From a virus, in IMG/VR virus record IMGVR_UViG_3300047322_000155, positions 1 through 27,862 of that record: DNA of 27,862 nt; one strand, written 5' to 3'. The notes beneath the pieces are model-generated. The model was not told the DNA's origin and did no database searches. It saw nothing but the letters and a program-made list of their open reading frames with translations. The position numbers and the translations under genes were made by a program. Position 1 is the stretch's first letter, and each line of letters starts with the position of its first letter. Of the stretch, positions 9,205 to 16,356 are shown in pieces.

Positions 9205-9753
9205 TTAGCCGTAGTTCGAAGGGGTGTCGAAGCCGGAATAGCTCGACTGATAGTCTGCGTTGAAGCCGCTACTCGATCCGGACGAGCCAGCGGCCGTCTT
9301 CCATCCGCTCGCGTTGCTCGCGCCACCGAGTGCGCCGAGCGCCGAGCGGGCGAGGCCCATCTGACCAGCCTTTACCGCGTCGGCGGCGCCCTGCCGCTCA
9401 TAAAAAGCCTGTAAGCGTTGGTTCGTTGCGCGTGAATCAGAGTTGAGGATCGTGTTCAATGCATCGGATTCGGCGTTCTGCGTTATCTTTTCGCGGATGT
9501 CTACTGCGGTGCCTTGACTAACGTCGACGCCGGACGCAGCCATTGCCGCATTGGCTTGACCGATGTTCGATGTGCCCTGCGTACGAATACGGCGCGCCGC
9601 CTGATAGCCAGCGGACTGCGTCATCGCCGCTGTCTGGTCATCCTGATTCGCCTGCATCGTGAGCTGCTCGGCCTGGGCGTTGGCCTGCTCCTTCTGGCCT
9701 TGTGCATTTACAACTGCTCCGGCGCCCTGCGCGACGAGTGCGAGCCATGCCAT
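9205..9753 (-). CDS. Internal virion protein (gp14-like)
   Basis: This is a 182-residue protein with GGGGTG five bases before its ATG. An Ala-rich hydrophobic N-terminus (MAWLALVAQGAGAVVNAQGQ) leads into a Gln/Ala helical region with QAARRIRTQGTSNIGQANAA, then MAASGVDVSQGTAVDI. The R-x-Q-G-x-x-N-I-x-A-A and ASGVDV-x-x-GTA pattern is typical of the short internal virion proteins of many podoviruses. The last 50 residues are Gly/Ser/Tyr-rich and probably flexible. It is the first of three consecutive core genes. No enzyme motif is visible. It is probably one of the proteins ejected with the DNA. Confidence 0.8.
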   Translation of the reverse strand: MAWLALVAQGAGAVVNAQGQKEQANAQAEQLTMQANQDDQTAAMTQSAGYQAARRIRTQGTSNIGQANAAMAASGVDVSQGTAVDIREKITQNAESDALNTILNSDSRATNQRLQAFYERQGAADAVKAGQMGLARSALGALGGASNASGWKTAAGSSGSSSGFNADYQSSYSGFDTPSNYG

Positions 9754-9756
9754 GGT

Positions 9757-10203
9757 TCACCCCAGATTTGAGAGTGCGGAGCCGATGCGCTTAAGACCGA
9801 GCAGCGCGTACATTTGCACTGTCCGTTCCTCGTCTATTCCGCTGGTGACGCCGATATTGATGTTGACCACTGGCGCCAACGACTTCGCCCAGTTCACATA
9901 CGCGCGCATGAGAGCGAAGCCCGCGAACGACCCGCGATGCTCAGGCCACACGAAGACGCCATAGTCGAACGTGAGCGGAATGTCTGAGAACCAGTCGCCC
10001 GAGAGTCCGCACGCCATACCGCCGATTACCTTGCCGTCCCGCTCATTCACGAACACGACGCCACCGCCGTTGATGAGGGATTCGAACATCGCACGTGACT
10101 TAGCCTCGATGAAGCCAAATGTGCGAAATCTGCCCTCATCGATGAGCGCGCGGGCCATGCGCAGCAGTTCTGGCATATCCGCGTGAGTAGCCTGTCTGAT
10201 CAT
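9757..10203 (-). CDS. GNAT-family N-acetyltransferase within the tail/core operon
   Basis: This 148-residue protein is about the minimal size of a GNAT domain. It opens MIRQATHADMPELLRMARAL (strand 1 and helix 1), has VVFVNERDGKVIGGMACG as the central strands, and then FDYGVFVWPEHRGSFAGFAL. In the last segment EHRGSFAGFAL fits the acetyl-CoA pyrophosphate loop (R/Q-x-x-G-x-A/G). NINIGVTSG and a C-terminal YALLGLKRIG complete the fold. It lies between tail tubular protein B and the first core protein with three-base gaps, so it is transcribed with virion genes. GNAT genes at this position are known in several podoviruses, but the target is not. Modification of a virion or host protein is possible. 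The fold is secure, the substrate unknown. Confidence 0.88.
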   Translation of the reverse strand: MIRQATHADMPELLRMARALIDEGRFRTFGFIEAKSRAMFESLINGGGVVFVNERDGKVIGGMACGLSGDWFSDIPLTFDYGVFVWPEHRGSFAGFALMRAYVNWAKSLAPVVNINIGVTSGIDEERTVQMYALLGLKRIGSALSNLG

Positions 10204-10206
10204 GTT

Positions 10207-12606
10207 CTAGCCGTTGTTCACAGTGAATTGCCGGATTACCGCGAGCACGTGCCACGGGTACGGTTGATCTTGCTCAATGGTGATTTCGGCCTTGTCGTCC
10301 CAGCCCCAGTCCGAAATATCAACGTCGCCAGTGAAAAGCTCTGGCGGTCGATCGAGAACTGATGCGCCGAAATGACGGAACGGAATCGGCTGTCCATCCA
10401 CAACGCACCGCGTCGTGTCTAGCAACCGAACGATTACCCGTCCGGTGCGCTGCTGATTTCCCTGCGATGTGCCGAGACCGCCCGAAATGTTCGGCGTGAG
10501 CAGTACGCCCATGCTGGCGTAGTGAATTCCCACCTCGATCGCGGTGGCTTTCCGCGGCAAGGTGATCTGGCCGTCAGTTACCGTCAACTGCCCCATGAAT
10601 ACTCCGTCCGCCTTCACATCGCAGGCCTTTCCTTCGAGAGTTCCGAGGCCCGTCCAAACGTCGGTCGGCGTGGCACTTGTACCGGTAATTGCGGCATCGG
10701 TCATCACACTGTCGTCGAACCGCTCGACGTACTGCACGGTCGCCCCATTCACCGTCCGCTGCACAACCACAAAGACGACGTCTGCATCGTCAGCCGGGAT
10801 TACGCAGACAGACTTGTAGAGGCCGTCTGTCGTGTGTCGCGCGAAACCGCAGACATTGTCGTCGCGGTCGTATGTCATGCTGATCAGCGCACCATCGGCG
10901 CGCACCATCCATACGACAGGATTCGGCTCAGCCTGAAACGCCATGTCGACGATGCCATCGCCTGTGATGTGCGCGGCGAGGCGTGTGAGGTTCTGCGAAC
11001 GAAATGAGTCAGTGTTGAAGTCATACGCCATCGACCTAATCTTTCGACCGGCCCGTTGCGCATAGATCAACTCATTGGCCACGCGAACCGGACGCGCCTG
11101 CGCGCAACCGAACGTTGACTGGCTGCGAACGCTGATGTTCGTTGGCGTGACACTCGAGGAACTGCCGCCGTCGACCGTGAATTCTTCGCCCTGCGTCAGC
11201 ACGGTCAAGATGCGCGACGACGCAAGATGCTGGATCTGATTAACCTGATCCGAGGATGCTGCATAGGAGAATGCGTCCGAGTCGTCCGTGCCAGGCGTAA
11301 AGTCGTAGTACAGACCCGTCGCACTCGCCCAAACGCTCTCCGGATGACCGTCTGAGCCTGCCGCATAAAGGCGCTGCTGATAGAGACTGACTGCACGCGG
11401 ATAGCCGTCTACGGGATTCCACATAAACGATTTCAGCGACCAGCTATCGGCAGGAGCGGTAATGGTCGCGGTCAAGGCCTTTACGATCCGCCCATAGACT
11501 TTAGCCGCGCTGACGAACTGCGTGATTTCGACAAGGCCGCCGTTTATCGATACGTAACTTCCGACGTCCGTCAATCGCCATGCCGCACCGGAACCATACG
11601 GGTAGACAGTTCCCAGTGTTCCGCCGGCCAGCAAGCTGCCGTTGAATGTGAACGTGACCGTGATCGCGCTTAATACCGACGCGATCGTATAGAGTCCGTC
11701 AAGTCCCGCAGACTCAAAGCCAGAAAGAGCGATTTGCTCACCCACAGACAGGTTATGCTCATCGTTCGTCGTCAGGGTCATCGTGGTGCCCGTCAACGAA
11801 ACCGAAGCGACGCTCAACGGCGCACCGTCCGCTACAAGCGCAACACCACCATTAACCGGGGTGCTGTTGGTAGGCGTTATCGGCACACGCGGCGACTGGT
11901 CCATCTTCCATTCGGCTGGCGCAAACGATGACGCCGCAAACGACGAATTGATTGTGATGTTGACCGACGTGCTGCTATTGACAGCCGTGATTTGCGCCAA
12001 CCCAGATCCCGCAACGATATTGCGCCCAACATCGCTGCTTAGGAACTGCGCTGTCGACGCAGTCGCGATCGTGGCGCCGACACCTAGCGCGCCAAGCGCC
12101 AGAGTCGCGGGCGGTCGAACGCCGATTTCGTCGATTGGGCTCGGATCGAACGGGGCATCCCCTAGGGTCCACGAGGTCTGGAGCACGCGGACGAGTCGCT
12201 TTATCGGGGTCATTGGGTGCGCCAGAAACATGGTGTCGCTGCCCTGTGCAAACTCCACGCTGAAAACGTCTTCGGCTGCCCACGGCGTGTCGATTTCGAT
12301 TGGCGTGGTGCCATTAACGATCTGGCCCGTCGTCGAGAAGAACCGGGCATATCCAGCGCCCAATTCGATCGCATACGCCTGGCTCTTGCTGAATACGAAA
12401 GGAATCAGCCGGGTCGTGCCAGTCGACTTGGTCGGAGCGATAATGCGCGAGCCAGCGCGACGCTTGGCGCCGCCCGCAATTTGCGGGACAGCGTTAAGCA
12501 TGGTCTTCAAGCCGTTCGCGTATCGATCAAGGTCTATGTGTCCAGCAAGATCCGGCGACAACTCGCCGGCGTTAAAATTTGTCTGGACTGTTGTGATCTT
12601 TGCCAT
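10207..12606 (-). CDS. Tail tubular protein B / tail nozzle protein
   Basis: The 799-residue length matches the T7 gp12-type nozzle family. The N-terminus is characteristic: NFNAGELSPDLAGHIDLDRY, then ANGLKTMLNAVPQIAGGAKR and RAGSRII, typical of podovirus tail tube or stabilisation proteins. The middle is beta-rich with many Thr/Ser/Val runs, and the segment QVNQIQHLASSRILTVLTQG precedes EEFTVDG, also typical of the family. It forms the distal part of the short tail below the gatekeeper ring. Its ATG at 12606 lies two bases past the stop of the tail tubular A gene, and it precedes the GNAT gene. I see no odd feature. Confidence 0.92.
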   Translation of the reverse strand: MAKITTVQTNFNAGELSPDLAGHIDLDRYANGLKTMLNAVPQIAGGAKRRAGSRIIAPTKSTGTTRLIPFVFSKSQAYAIELGAGYARFFSTTGQIVNGTTPIEIDTPWAAEDVFSVEFAQGSDTMFLAHPMTPIKRLVRVLQTSWTLGDAPFDPSPIDEIGVRPPATLALGALGVGATIATASTAQFLSSDVGRNIVAGSGLAQITAVNSSTSVNITINSSFAASSFAPAEWKMDQSPRVPITPTNSTPVNGGVALVADGAPLSVASVSLTGTTMTLTTNDEHNLSVGEQIALSGFESAGLDGLYTIASVLSAITVTFTFNGSLLAGGTLGTVYPYGSGAAWRLTDVGSYVSINGGLVEITQFVSAAKVYGRIVKALTATITAPADSWSLKSFMWNPVDGYPRAVSLYQQRLYAAGSDGHPESVWASATGLYYDFTPGTDDSDAFSYAASSDQVNQIQHLASSRILTVLTQGEEFTVDGGSSSSVTPTNISVRSQSTFGCAQARPVRVANELIYAQRAGRKIRSMAYDFNTDSFRSQNLTRLAAHITGDGIVDMAFQAEPNPVVWMVRADGALISMTYDRDDNVCGFARHTTDGLYKSVCVIPADDADVVFVVVQRTVNGATVQYVERFDDSVMTDAAITGTSATPTDVWTGLGTLEGKACDVKADGVFMGQLTVTDGQITLPRKATAIEVGIHYASMGVLLTPNISGGLGTSQGNQQRTGRVIVRLLDTTRCVVDGQPIPFRHFGASVLDRPPELFTGDVDISDWGWDDKAEITIEQDQPYPWHVLAVIRQFTVNNG

Positions 12607-12610
12607 CTAT

Positions 12611-13201
12611 TCAGCGCCCCGGCGCGCGGCTATAGCTCGACATGCGGCCGGCTAGCAGCGGGAAATCGCCTAGCGTTTCCTCGTCATCATCCTGCCCATT
12701 GATCGCTTTCGCCTGCTTCAGCGTCTGAATGAACTGCCCCTGCATCGCCTGCTGCATTGATGCGGATTGCGTAACCGGATAAGCAAGAACAGCAGTCATC
12801 GCCGCCGTTACGACATCGACTAGCGTCGAGTCCCAAGACTGCTCTATCGTGTTTCGGTAGATGTAGACGAGCTTCAGGGCATCGAGATTCGCGAGGATGC
12901 GCTGACCCTCAATCGTGTATTTCAACGGGCAGCCTAGCTCGCCTATCTGAATCGTACGAAGCCAGTCATCTGGCAACTGAAACTGGTAGACATAATCGAA
13001 TGCAGGAGCCTCGGCGACGGGCGCGAGAACAACGCGCTTCGTTGCGCAGTTCCAAGGGTGTGAGCGCAGCACAGCATCGCGCATTTCTGGATATAGGTTG
13101 GCGCAAGCAGTGGCGCGCTTCGACGGATCCGTAAATGACGAAATCGGCGAGTCGCCGAGTCGCAATAGTGCATTCGAACAGATCGATACGCTGCTAGTCA
13201 T
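12611..13201 (-). CDS. Tail tubular protein A (head-tail adaptor/gatekeeper)
   Basis: The 196-residue protein matches the T7 gp11 / P22 gp4 class. It begins SVSICSNALLRLGDSPISSF and contains CANLYPEMRDAVLRSHPWNC, the usual SICN-AL-RLG start and Y-x-x-xRD-x-VLRxHPWNFA element of these adaptors. It forms the ring joining portal and nozzle. A Shine-Dalgarno GAGG lies seven bases before the ATG, and the T-run of a strong terminator (13215-13248) ends just upstream of it. Tail gene expression may therefore depend on read-through. The C-terminus, with GQDDDEETLGDF, is acidic and probably disordered. Confidence 0.93.
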   Translation of the reverse strand: MTSSVSICSNALLRLGDSPISSFTDPSKRATACANLYPEMRDAVLRSHPWNCATKRVVLAPVAEAPAFDYVYQFQLPDDWLRTIQIGELGCPLKYTIEGQRILANLDALKLVYIYRNTIEQSWDSTLVDVVTAAMTAVLAYPVTQSASMQQAMQGQFIQTLKQAKAINGQDDDEETLGDFPLLAGRMSSYSRAPGR

Positions 13202-13214
13202 TGCCTTGCCTCAA

Positions 13215-13248
13215 ACAAAAAATGCCGGGAGCGAGAACCCCCGGCATG
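13215..13248 (-). terminator. Intrinsic terminator after the capsid/decoration genes
   Basis: Read on the minus strand, ATGCCGGG (13247-13240) pairs with CCCGGCAT (13229-13222) and is followed by a T-rich TTTTTTGTTTG run. It lies between the decoration-like gene and tail tubular A, immediately before the latter's ribosome site. It probably lowers tail transcripts relative to capsid transcripts. Confidence 0.85.
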
Positions 13249-13280
13249 TTTCGGAACAACGTCGCCGGGCTGACCGCCCG

Positions 13281-13742
13281 TCAGTCGATCACGTAGTCGA
13301 CGGTCACCGAGATAACTTGACCCGGGCTGACCGGCGTTACAGCGCCAGCGATCGTGCCGTACACGTCGACCTCTTGCTGCGTCACATACGACTGGCCGTT
13401 CTTCGTTAAATTGCCCGTGCCAATCGTGTCCGTCTTCTGCGCCGACGCGATCGAGGTTGCAGCGGCGAGGCCTGCGGCGTCGATCACGGTCTTGTCCGAT
13501 GCCTTGCGCAGACCGATCGCGAGCGTCGAACTTGCCGTACCTGCTGCGGTGTTCAGCCAGCATCCGGTGATGCGCGCACCCTGGGGAATGCGACCGAAAT
13601 AGATCGTGTCGGCGATCTGGCCGGAAATCGATGTGATCGTGCCGAACATGATCCGCGAACGGCCGTTGCGCTCGTTCGGCTGGAGTTTGCTGGGCGGGCT
13701 CGAGAGAACCTTCGCCATCTGTACCGAGTTTGCTTCTGCCAT
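13281..13742 (-). CDS. Putative capsid decoration/head protein
   Basis: The 153-residue protein has AGGAG eight bases before its ATG at 13742. After a short basic N-terminus (SKLQPNERNGRSRI) it is almost all beta-strand-like: ISGQIADTIYFGRIPQGARI, TGCWLNTAAGT, VDVYGTIAGAVTPVSPGQVI, VTVDYVID. No enzyme motif or signal peptide is visible. It directly follows the major capsid gene and is closed by an intrinsic terminator, so it shares the capsid transcript. Small beta-rich proteins in this slot are often head decoration or stabilising proteins. That role is an inference; the gene is clear. A 198-residue frame overlapping it on the same strand (13198-13794) is a composition artefact. Confidence 0.72.
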   Translation of the reverse strand: MAEANSVQMAKVLSSPPSKLQPNERNGRSRIMFGTITSISGQIADTIYFGRIPQGARITGCWLNTAAGTASSTLAIGLRKASDKTVIDAAGLAAATSIASAQKTDTIGTGNLTKNGQSYVTQQEVDVYGTIAGAVTPVSPGQVISVTVDYVID

Positions 13743-13811
13743 GATGTGTGCTCCTGAATCCGTATTGAGATCGATGCGGGACGGTGCCGAGCACCGCCCT
13801 TCACATCACGA

Positions 13812-14702
13812 TCAGAACTGGTAGTCGATCGAGACGACCTTGTTTTCCTGGATTCGGCCTGCGCCGTACGACTCCTGGATGTAGATCTGCGTCGCATTCT
13901 TCTTGTCGCGCCGCGGGCCGATGTCGACGACTCGGTTCATACCGGTGCCGAACTGGATCGCCGACTTCGTGTAAGCGACCGTGGTCTTCACGGTGCTCAC
14001 CGTCTTCAGCGCTTCGTACGGAATCCAGTTGAAGCCGAGCCACTTGCCCGACAGCTTGCCGTCCTGAAGCATCTGGACCGCCATGAAGTCGGCTGACGTC
14101 AGCGTCGTGTCGCTCAGAATGTCCTCGAGCATTTCGGCGTCGTACAACATGTACAGTTCTTCGCCGTTCTGCTCATCGGCCTCAGCCTTGCGGAACAGCT
14201 TTTTCGCCGTGATCAGCTTGGCCTTGGTCATGCCGGTTCCGCCGTCGACGATCTTTTGGCTCGACGGCAGCGCGACTGTGCCGTAAGGCGTAGCTTCAGC
14301 AGTGCGCGTGATCGATGCGGCGAGCGCGGCGCTGTAGATCACAGCATCCTTCGCGCGGTTCATCGCGGCCACACCGTTTTGCGTATAGGTGCCGCCCGGG
14401 TTTGCCTTGAGCTTCGGCACGTCGAACGTGTCGACGGGCGTCGACCAGTCCCAGTCGCCCATCATGATCACGCGCGTGTCGTTCGCGTTGTCCGACCATT
14501 CGGTGTCGCCGAGACGGCTGGTAACCTGATTGGCCTGGGTCGCGGCGACGTTGTTCGCGGTGAACGAGGTGCCGGTTACGCCACCGACGTCGGTAACGGT
14601 GGATTGAAGTCGCGACTCTTTCTGCTGCGCGACCATCATGTACGTGTCCGCAAACTGCTGGACAAATGCGGCGGTGATGCTGTCGTTGACTGCCGTGTTC
14701 AT
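13812..14702 (-). CDS. Major capsid protein
   Basis: The protein is 296 residues from the ATG at 14702, which has GGGAG seven bases upstream. The same frame stays open far upstream, but that part crosses a terminator and the scaffold gene, so the long form is rejected. The start is MNTAVNDSITAAFVQQFADT. The body has WSDNANDTRVIMMGDWDWST, GVAAMNRAKDAVIYSAALAA and KNATQIYIQESYGAGRIQEN, a pattern I associate with HK97-fold capsid proteins of this podovirus group. Position after the scaffold and size support the call. It has its own upstream region (14703-14944) with a terminator and an 18-bp dyad, so it is probably transcribed separately and strongly. Confidence 0.88.
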   Translation of the reverse strand: MNTAVNDSITAAFVQQFADTYMMVAQQKESRLQSTVTDVGGVTGTSFTANNVAATQANQVTSRLGDTEWSDNANDTRVIMMGDWDWSTPVDTFDVPKLKANPGGTYTQNGVAAMNRAKDAVIYSAALAASITRTAEATPYGTVALPSSQKIVDGGTGMTKAKLITAKKLFRKAEADEQNGEELYMLYDAEMLEDILSDTTLTSADFMAVQMLQDGKLSGKWLGFNWIPYEALKTVSTVKTTVAYTKSAIQFGTGMNRVVDIGPRRDKKNATQIYIQESYGAGRIQENKVVSIDYQF

Positions 14703-14864
14703 GGAATGGCTCCCAAAAGGTTCGATGTGTTCTTGTCGCCTTCCAGGGTGTCCGTTACCGGGCCTGTAATACGGCATCACGTCGGCGAACGCGATGCATC
14801 GGGCTTGTCGGGTGTCCGCACGCCACTGCGGGCCGAATGAGCACGATGTTCTTGCAGGTGATGT

Positions 14865-14882
14865 GTCGGAATCCCGACCAAG
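14865..14882 (-). promoter_or_regulatory. 18-bp late-block dyad, copy B (before capsid gene)
   Basis: The minus strand reads TTGGTCGGGATTCCGACA, with arms GTCGG and CCGAC around GATT. It is identical over 18 bases to the copy at 18801-18818. It starts seven bases past the end of the scaffold terminator and lies 162 bases before the capsid ATG. A terminator followed at once by this element fits a promoter or an activator site for the next unit. Confidence 0.65.
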
Positions 14883-14888
14883 TACGGA

Positions 14889-14920
14889 CGAAAAAAAGCC
14901 CCGTGGGGAACACGGGGCTA
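14889..14920 (-). terminator. Intrinsic terminator after the scaffold gene
   Basis: On the minus strand AGCCCCGTG (14919-14911) pairs perfectly with CACGGGGCT (14905-14897) across a short loop, and a run of seven T follows. This is the strongest terminator in the window. It separates scaffold from capsid transcription. Confidence 0.92.
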
Positions 14921-14944
14921 AAGCACTGCTGCGAGGAGACTCAG

Positions 14945-15865
14945 TTATGCGATCGGCGCATTGCCGTATTTGCGCGCGTAGTAAGCGTCTACCTTGGCGC
15001 GCGTCGCCTTGTGGTCGGGATGCTTCGGATTCGTGTTCGCCTCGGAAATGAGAAGCTTCTGAATGTCGCCCTCGCTCGCGAAGCCTGTCGAGGCGCCGCC
15101 GCTGACAGGAACGTCCTCGCCAAACTCTGGCCCGATCGCGGCCATGAGCTTGATGAATGTCGGGTTGTTCGCGAGGCCAGCCTTTTCCAGATCGTCGAAC
15201 GACATGCCTGCGGCTTTGGCGATCGAGTCGCCCGCGCGATAAGCAAGCTGAACATTCTTCGTGTAGGTGCTGTCGTCGGCCCATGCCTTGCGTAGATCAG
15301 CGGTCGCCATTTCCGTGTTGAACGCAACGCCTCCCGCGACCAGTTGCGGCACTAGCTCGAAATAGCGCGACATCACGCCGTCGAACTGCTTCTGCGACAG
15401 ACCGAGGCCGTGCATATCCGAGCGGAACTGCTTGAACATGTCGTCGTTGTTCAGGTCACCCATCGCGTCTTTCAGCGTATCGGGCACCGCAACGGCATAT
15501 TCCTCGGGCGCCTTCGGTGCAGCGCCACCGTCGCCGAATCGCTTCGACAGTTCGCCGTAGCCGCCGGCGAGCTTCTGCGCGGACGCAGCGACATCGATAG
15601 CGCCATCAGCACCCGCGACGCGGTACTTCTCGGGCAACCAGTCGAAGTTGGCACCCGTCGCCGCCGGCTCAGCCGGAGTGCCACCACCAGCGGCTAATGC
15701 AGAACCGCTTGCTGCCGCTCCGCCTGCAGAAGCCGCAGCATCCGACCCTGCGCCGCCCGCACCACCGGCGGGCGCGGCGACGCCACCACCACCGCCGCCA
15801 CCGCTAGCCCCACCATCGCCGCCAGCTTCATCCATGAGCGCATACCGCCTCCAGAGCCATTTCAT
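14945..15865 (-). CDS. Scaffolding protein
   Basis: The 306-residue protein starts MKWLWRRYALMDEAGGDGGA at 15865, with GAGG nine bases ahead. An alternative ATG at 15835 (MDEAGG) would remove ten residues and has GGAGG at a longer distance. Residues 13-70 are an extreme Gly/Ala/Ser tract with a run of seven glycines. Next comes FDWLPEKYRVAGADGAIDVA (DWLP-K-R--G typical of podovirus scaffolds), AQKLAGGYGELSKRFGD, APEEYAVAVPDTLKDAMGD and a helical C-terminal half. Scaffolds guide prohead assembly and leave or stay inside the shell. Position between the connector genes and the capsid gene fits. The low-complexity N-terminus is longer than I would expect. Confidence 0.88.
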   Translation of the reverse strand: MKWLWRRYALMDEAGGDGGASGGGGGGGVAAPAGGAGGAGSDAAASAGGAAASGSALAAGGGTPAEPAATGANFDWLPEKYRVAGADGAIDVAASAQKLAGGYGELSKRFGDGGAAPKAPEEYAVAVPDTLKDAMGDLNNDDMFKQFRSDMHGLGLSQKQFDGVMSRYFELVPQLVAGGVAFNTEMATADLRKAWADDSTYTKNVQLAYRAGDSIAKAAGMSFDDLEKAGLANNPTFIKLMAAIGPEFGEDVPVSGGASTGFASEGDIQKLLISEANTNPKHPDHKATRAKVDAYYARKYGNAPIA

Positions 15866-15895
15866 TTTTTGTGTCCTCGCTGCTTCGTTGGAAAA

Positions 15896-16102
15896 TCAGT
15901 ACGAGGTGCCCGCCGACCACGTGCCGGCGACGTTCTCGTACAGCTTGCGCGCGACCACGTCGATTGCCAGATCGCCAGGCGCGCCGATCTCGGCCGCGGG
16001 CTGACCGATCACGGACGGGATCGAAACCGTCTTCGCGAAACGGGTGTCAGGCGTTGGGTTGGCGGTCCAGCCCGAACCGCCGAGTGTCGAAGTGCCAGTC
16101 AT
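15896..16102 (-). CDS. Small head-region protein with GxPGD-type motif
   Basis: This is a 68-residue protein. The ATG at 16102 has GGAG seven bases upstream, and the gene starts two bases past the previous stop. The C-terminal half, IGAPGDLAIDVVARKLYENV followed by AGTWSAGTSY, matches a short beta motif often seen in phage fibres and head fibres after collagen-like segments (G-x-x-GD-x-x-D-x-x-x-x-x-LY-x-x-x-x-G-W). Here it stands nearly alone on a short protein between the Bbp19-like gene and the scaffold. It may be a small virion surface protein or a minor head component. Function is not established. Confidence 0.75.
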   Translation of the reverse strand: MTGTSTLGGSGWTANPTPDTRFAKTVSIPSVIGQPAAEIGAPGDLAIDVVARKLYENVAGTWSAGTSY

Positions 16103-16104
16103 GG

Positions 16105-16356
16105 TCAATCTCCTTCGGGTTGCTCTGCGCCTGAGGCGCGGTTGATTTGAGACAGAATGTGCTCGACGACCGCGCGACGGCCTGAGCGGAAATCTGTTTC
16201 GCGCTGCGCTTCGAGACCGCCGCGAACGTATGTCGATCCGGCGAATCGGTTGACCAGATCCTCAAGCACGAGCTCGCCAGCCTTCGACGCGAAAAGCAGC
16301 GCATATTCGGCAGGAGTGGCGGCCGGCGGCTGAGCGCCCGGAATATTTGCCTTCAT
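16105..16356 (-). CDS. Bbp19-like small phage protein
   Basis: The 83-residue protein has an ATG overlapping the portal stop as ATGA. The pattern LLFASKAGELVLEDLVNRFA, then AGSTYVRGG, and DFRSGRRAVVEHILSQINRA looks like the small Bbp19-type proteins encoded after portal genes in BPP-1-like and other podoviruses. In these a conserved F-x-x-x-x-G-x-x-VL-x-DL segment and a GRR-x-V-x-x-IL-x-x-I helix recur. The family has no agreed function; the constant place between portal and scaffold suggests a part in head assembly. The family call is from memory of the pattern. Confidence 0.75.
   Translation of the reverse strand: MKANIPGAQPPAATPAEYALLFASKAGELVLEDLVNRFAGSTYVRGGLEAQRETDFRSGRRAVVEHILSQINRASGAEQPEGD

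Larger units (their letters stand above)
14703..14944 (-). promoter_or_regulatory. Capsid leader region (largest gene-free gap)
   Basis: These 242 bases lie between the scaffold stop and the capsid start. On the minus strand they hold, in order, an intrinsic terminator (14889-14920), an 18-bp dyad repeat (14865-14882), about 160 bases with no credible frame, and the capsid ribosome site. I see no convincing bacterial -35/-10 pair. The roughly 155-base untranslated leader may add transcript stability or translational control. Confidence 0.6.

Noticed and set aside
11783-12655. A 290-residue plus-strand frame antisense to tail tubular B
   Set aside because: Shadow of a well-supported gene; no ribosome site and no recognisable fold.
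13198-13794. A 198-residue minus-strand frame over the decoration gene and terminator
   Set aside because: Composition is Arg/His-rich shadow-like, it crosses the terminator, and the 153-residue frame with AGGAG fits the neighbours.
14703-15284. Upstream extension of the capsid frame to about 490 residues
   Set aside because: It would run through the scaffold gene, a strong terminator and the dyad; the internal ATG at 14702 has a good ribosome site.
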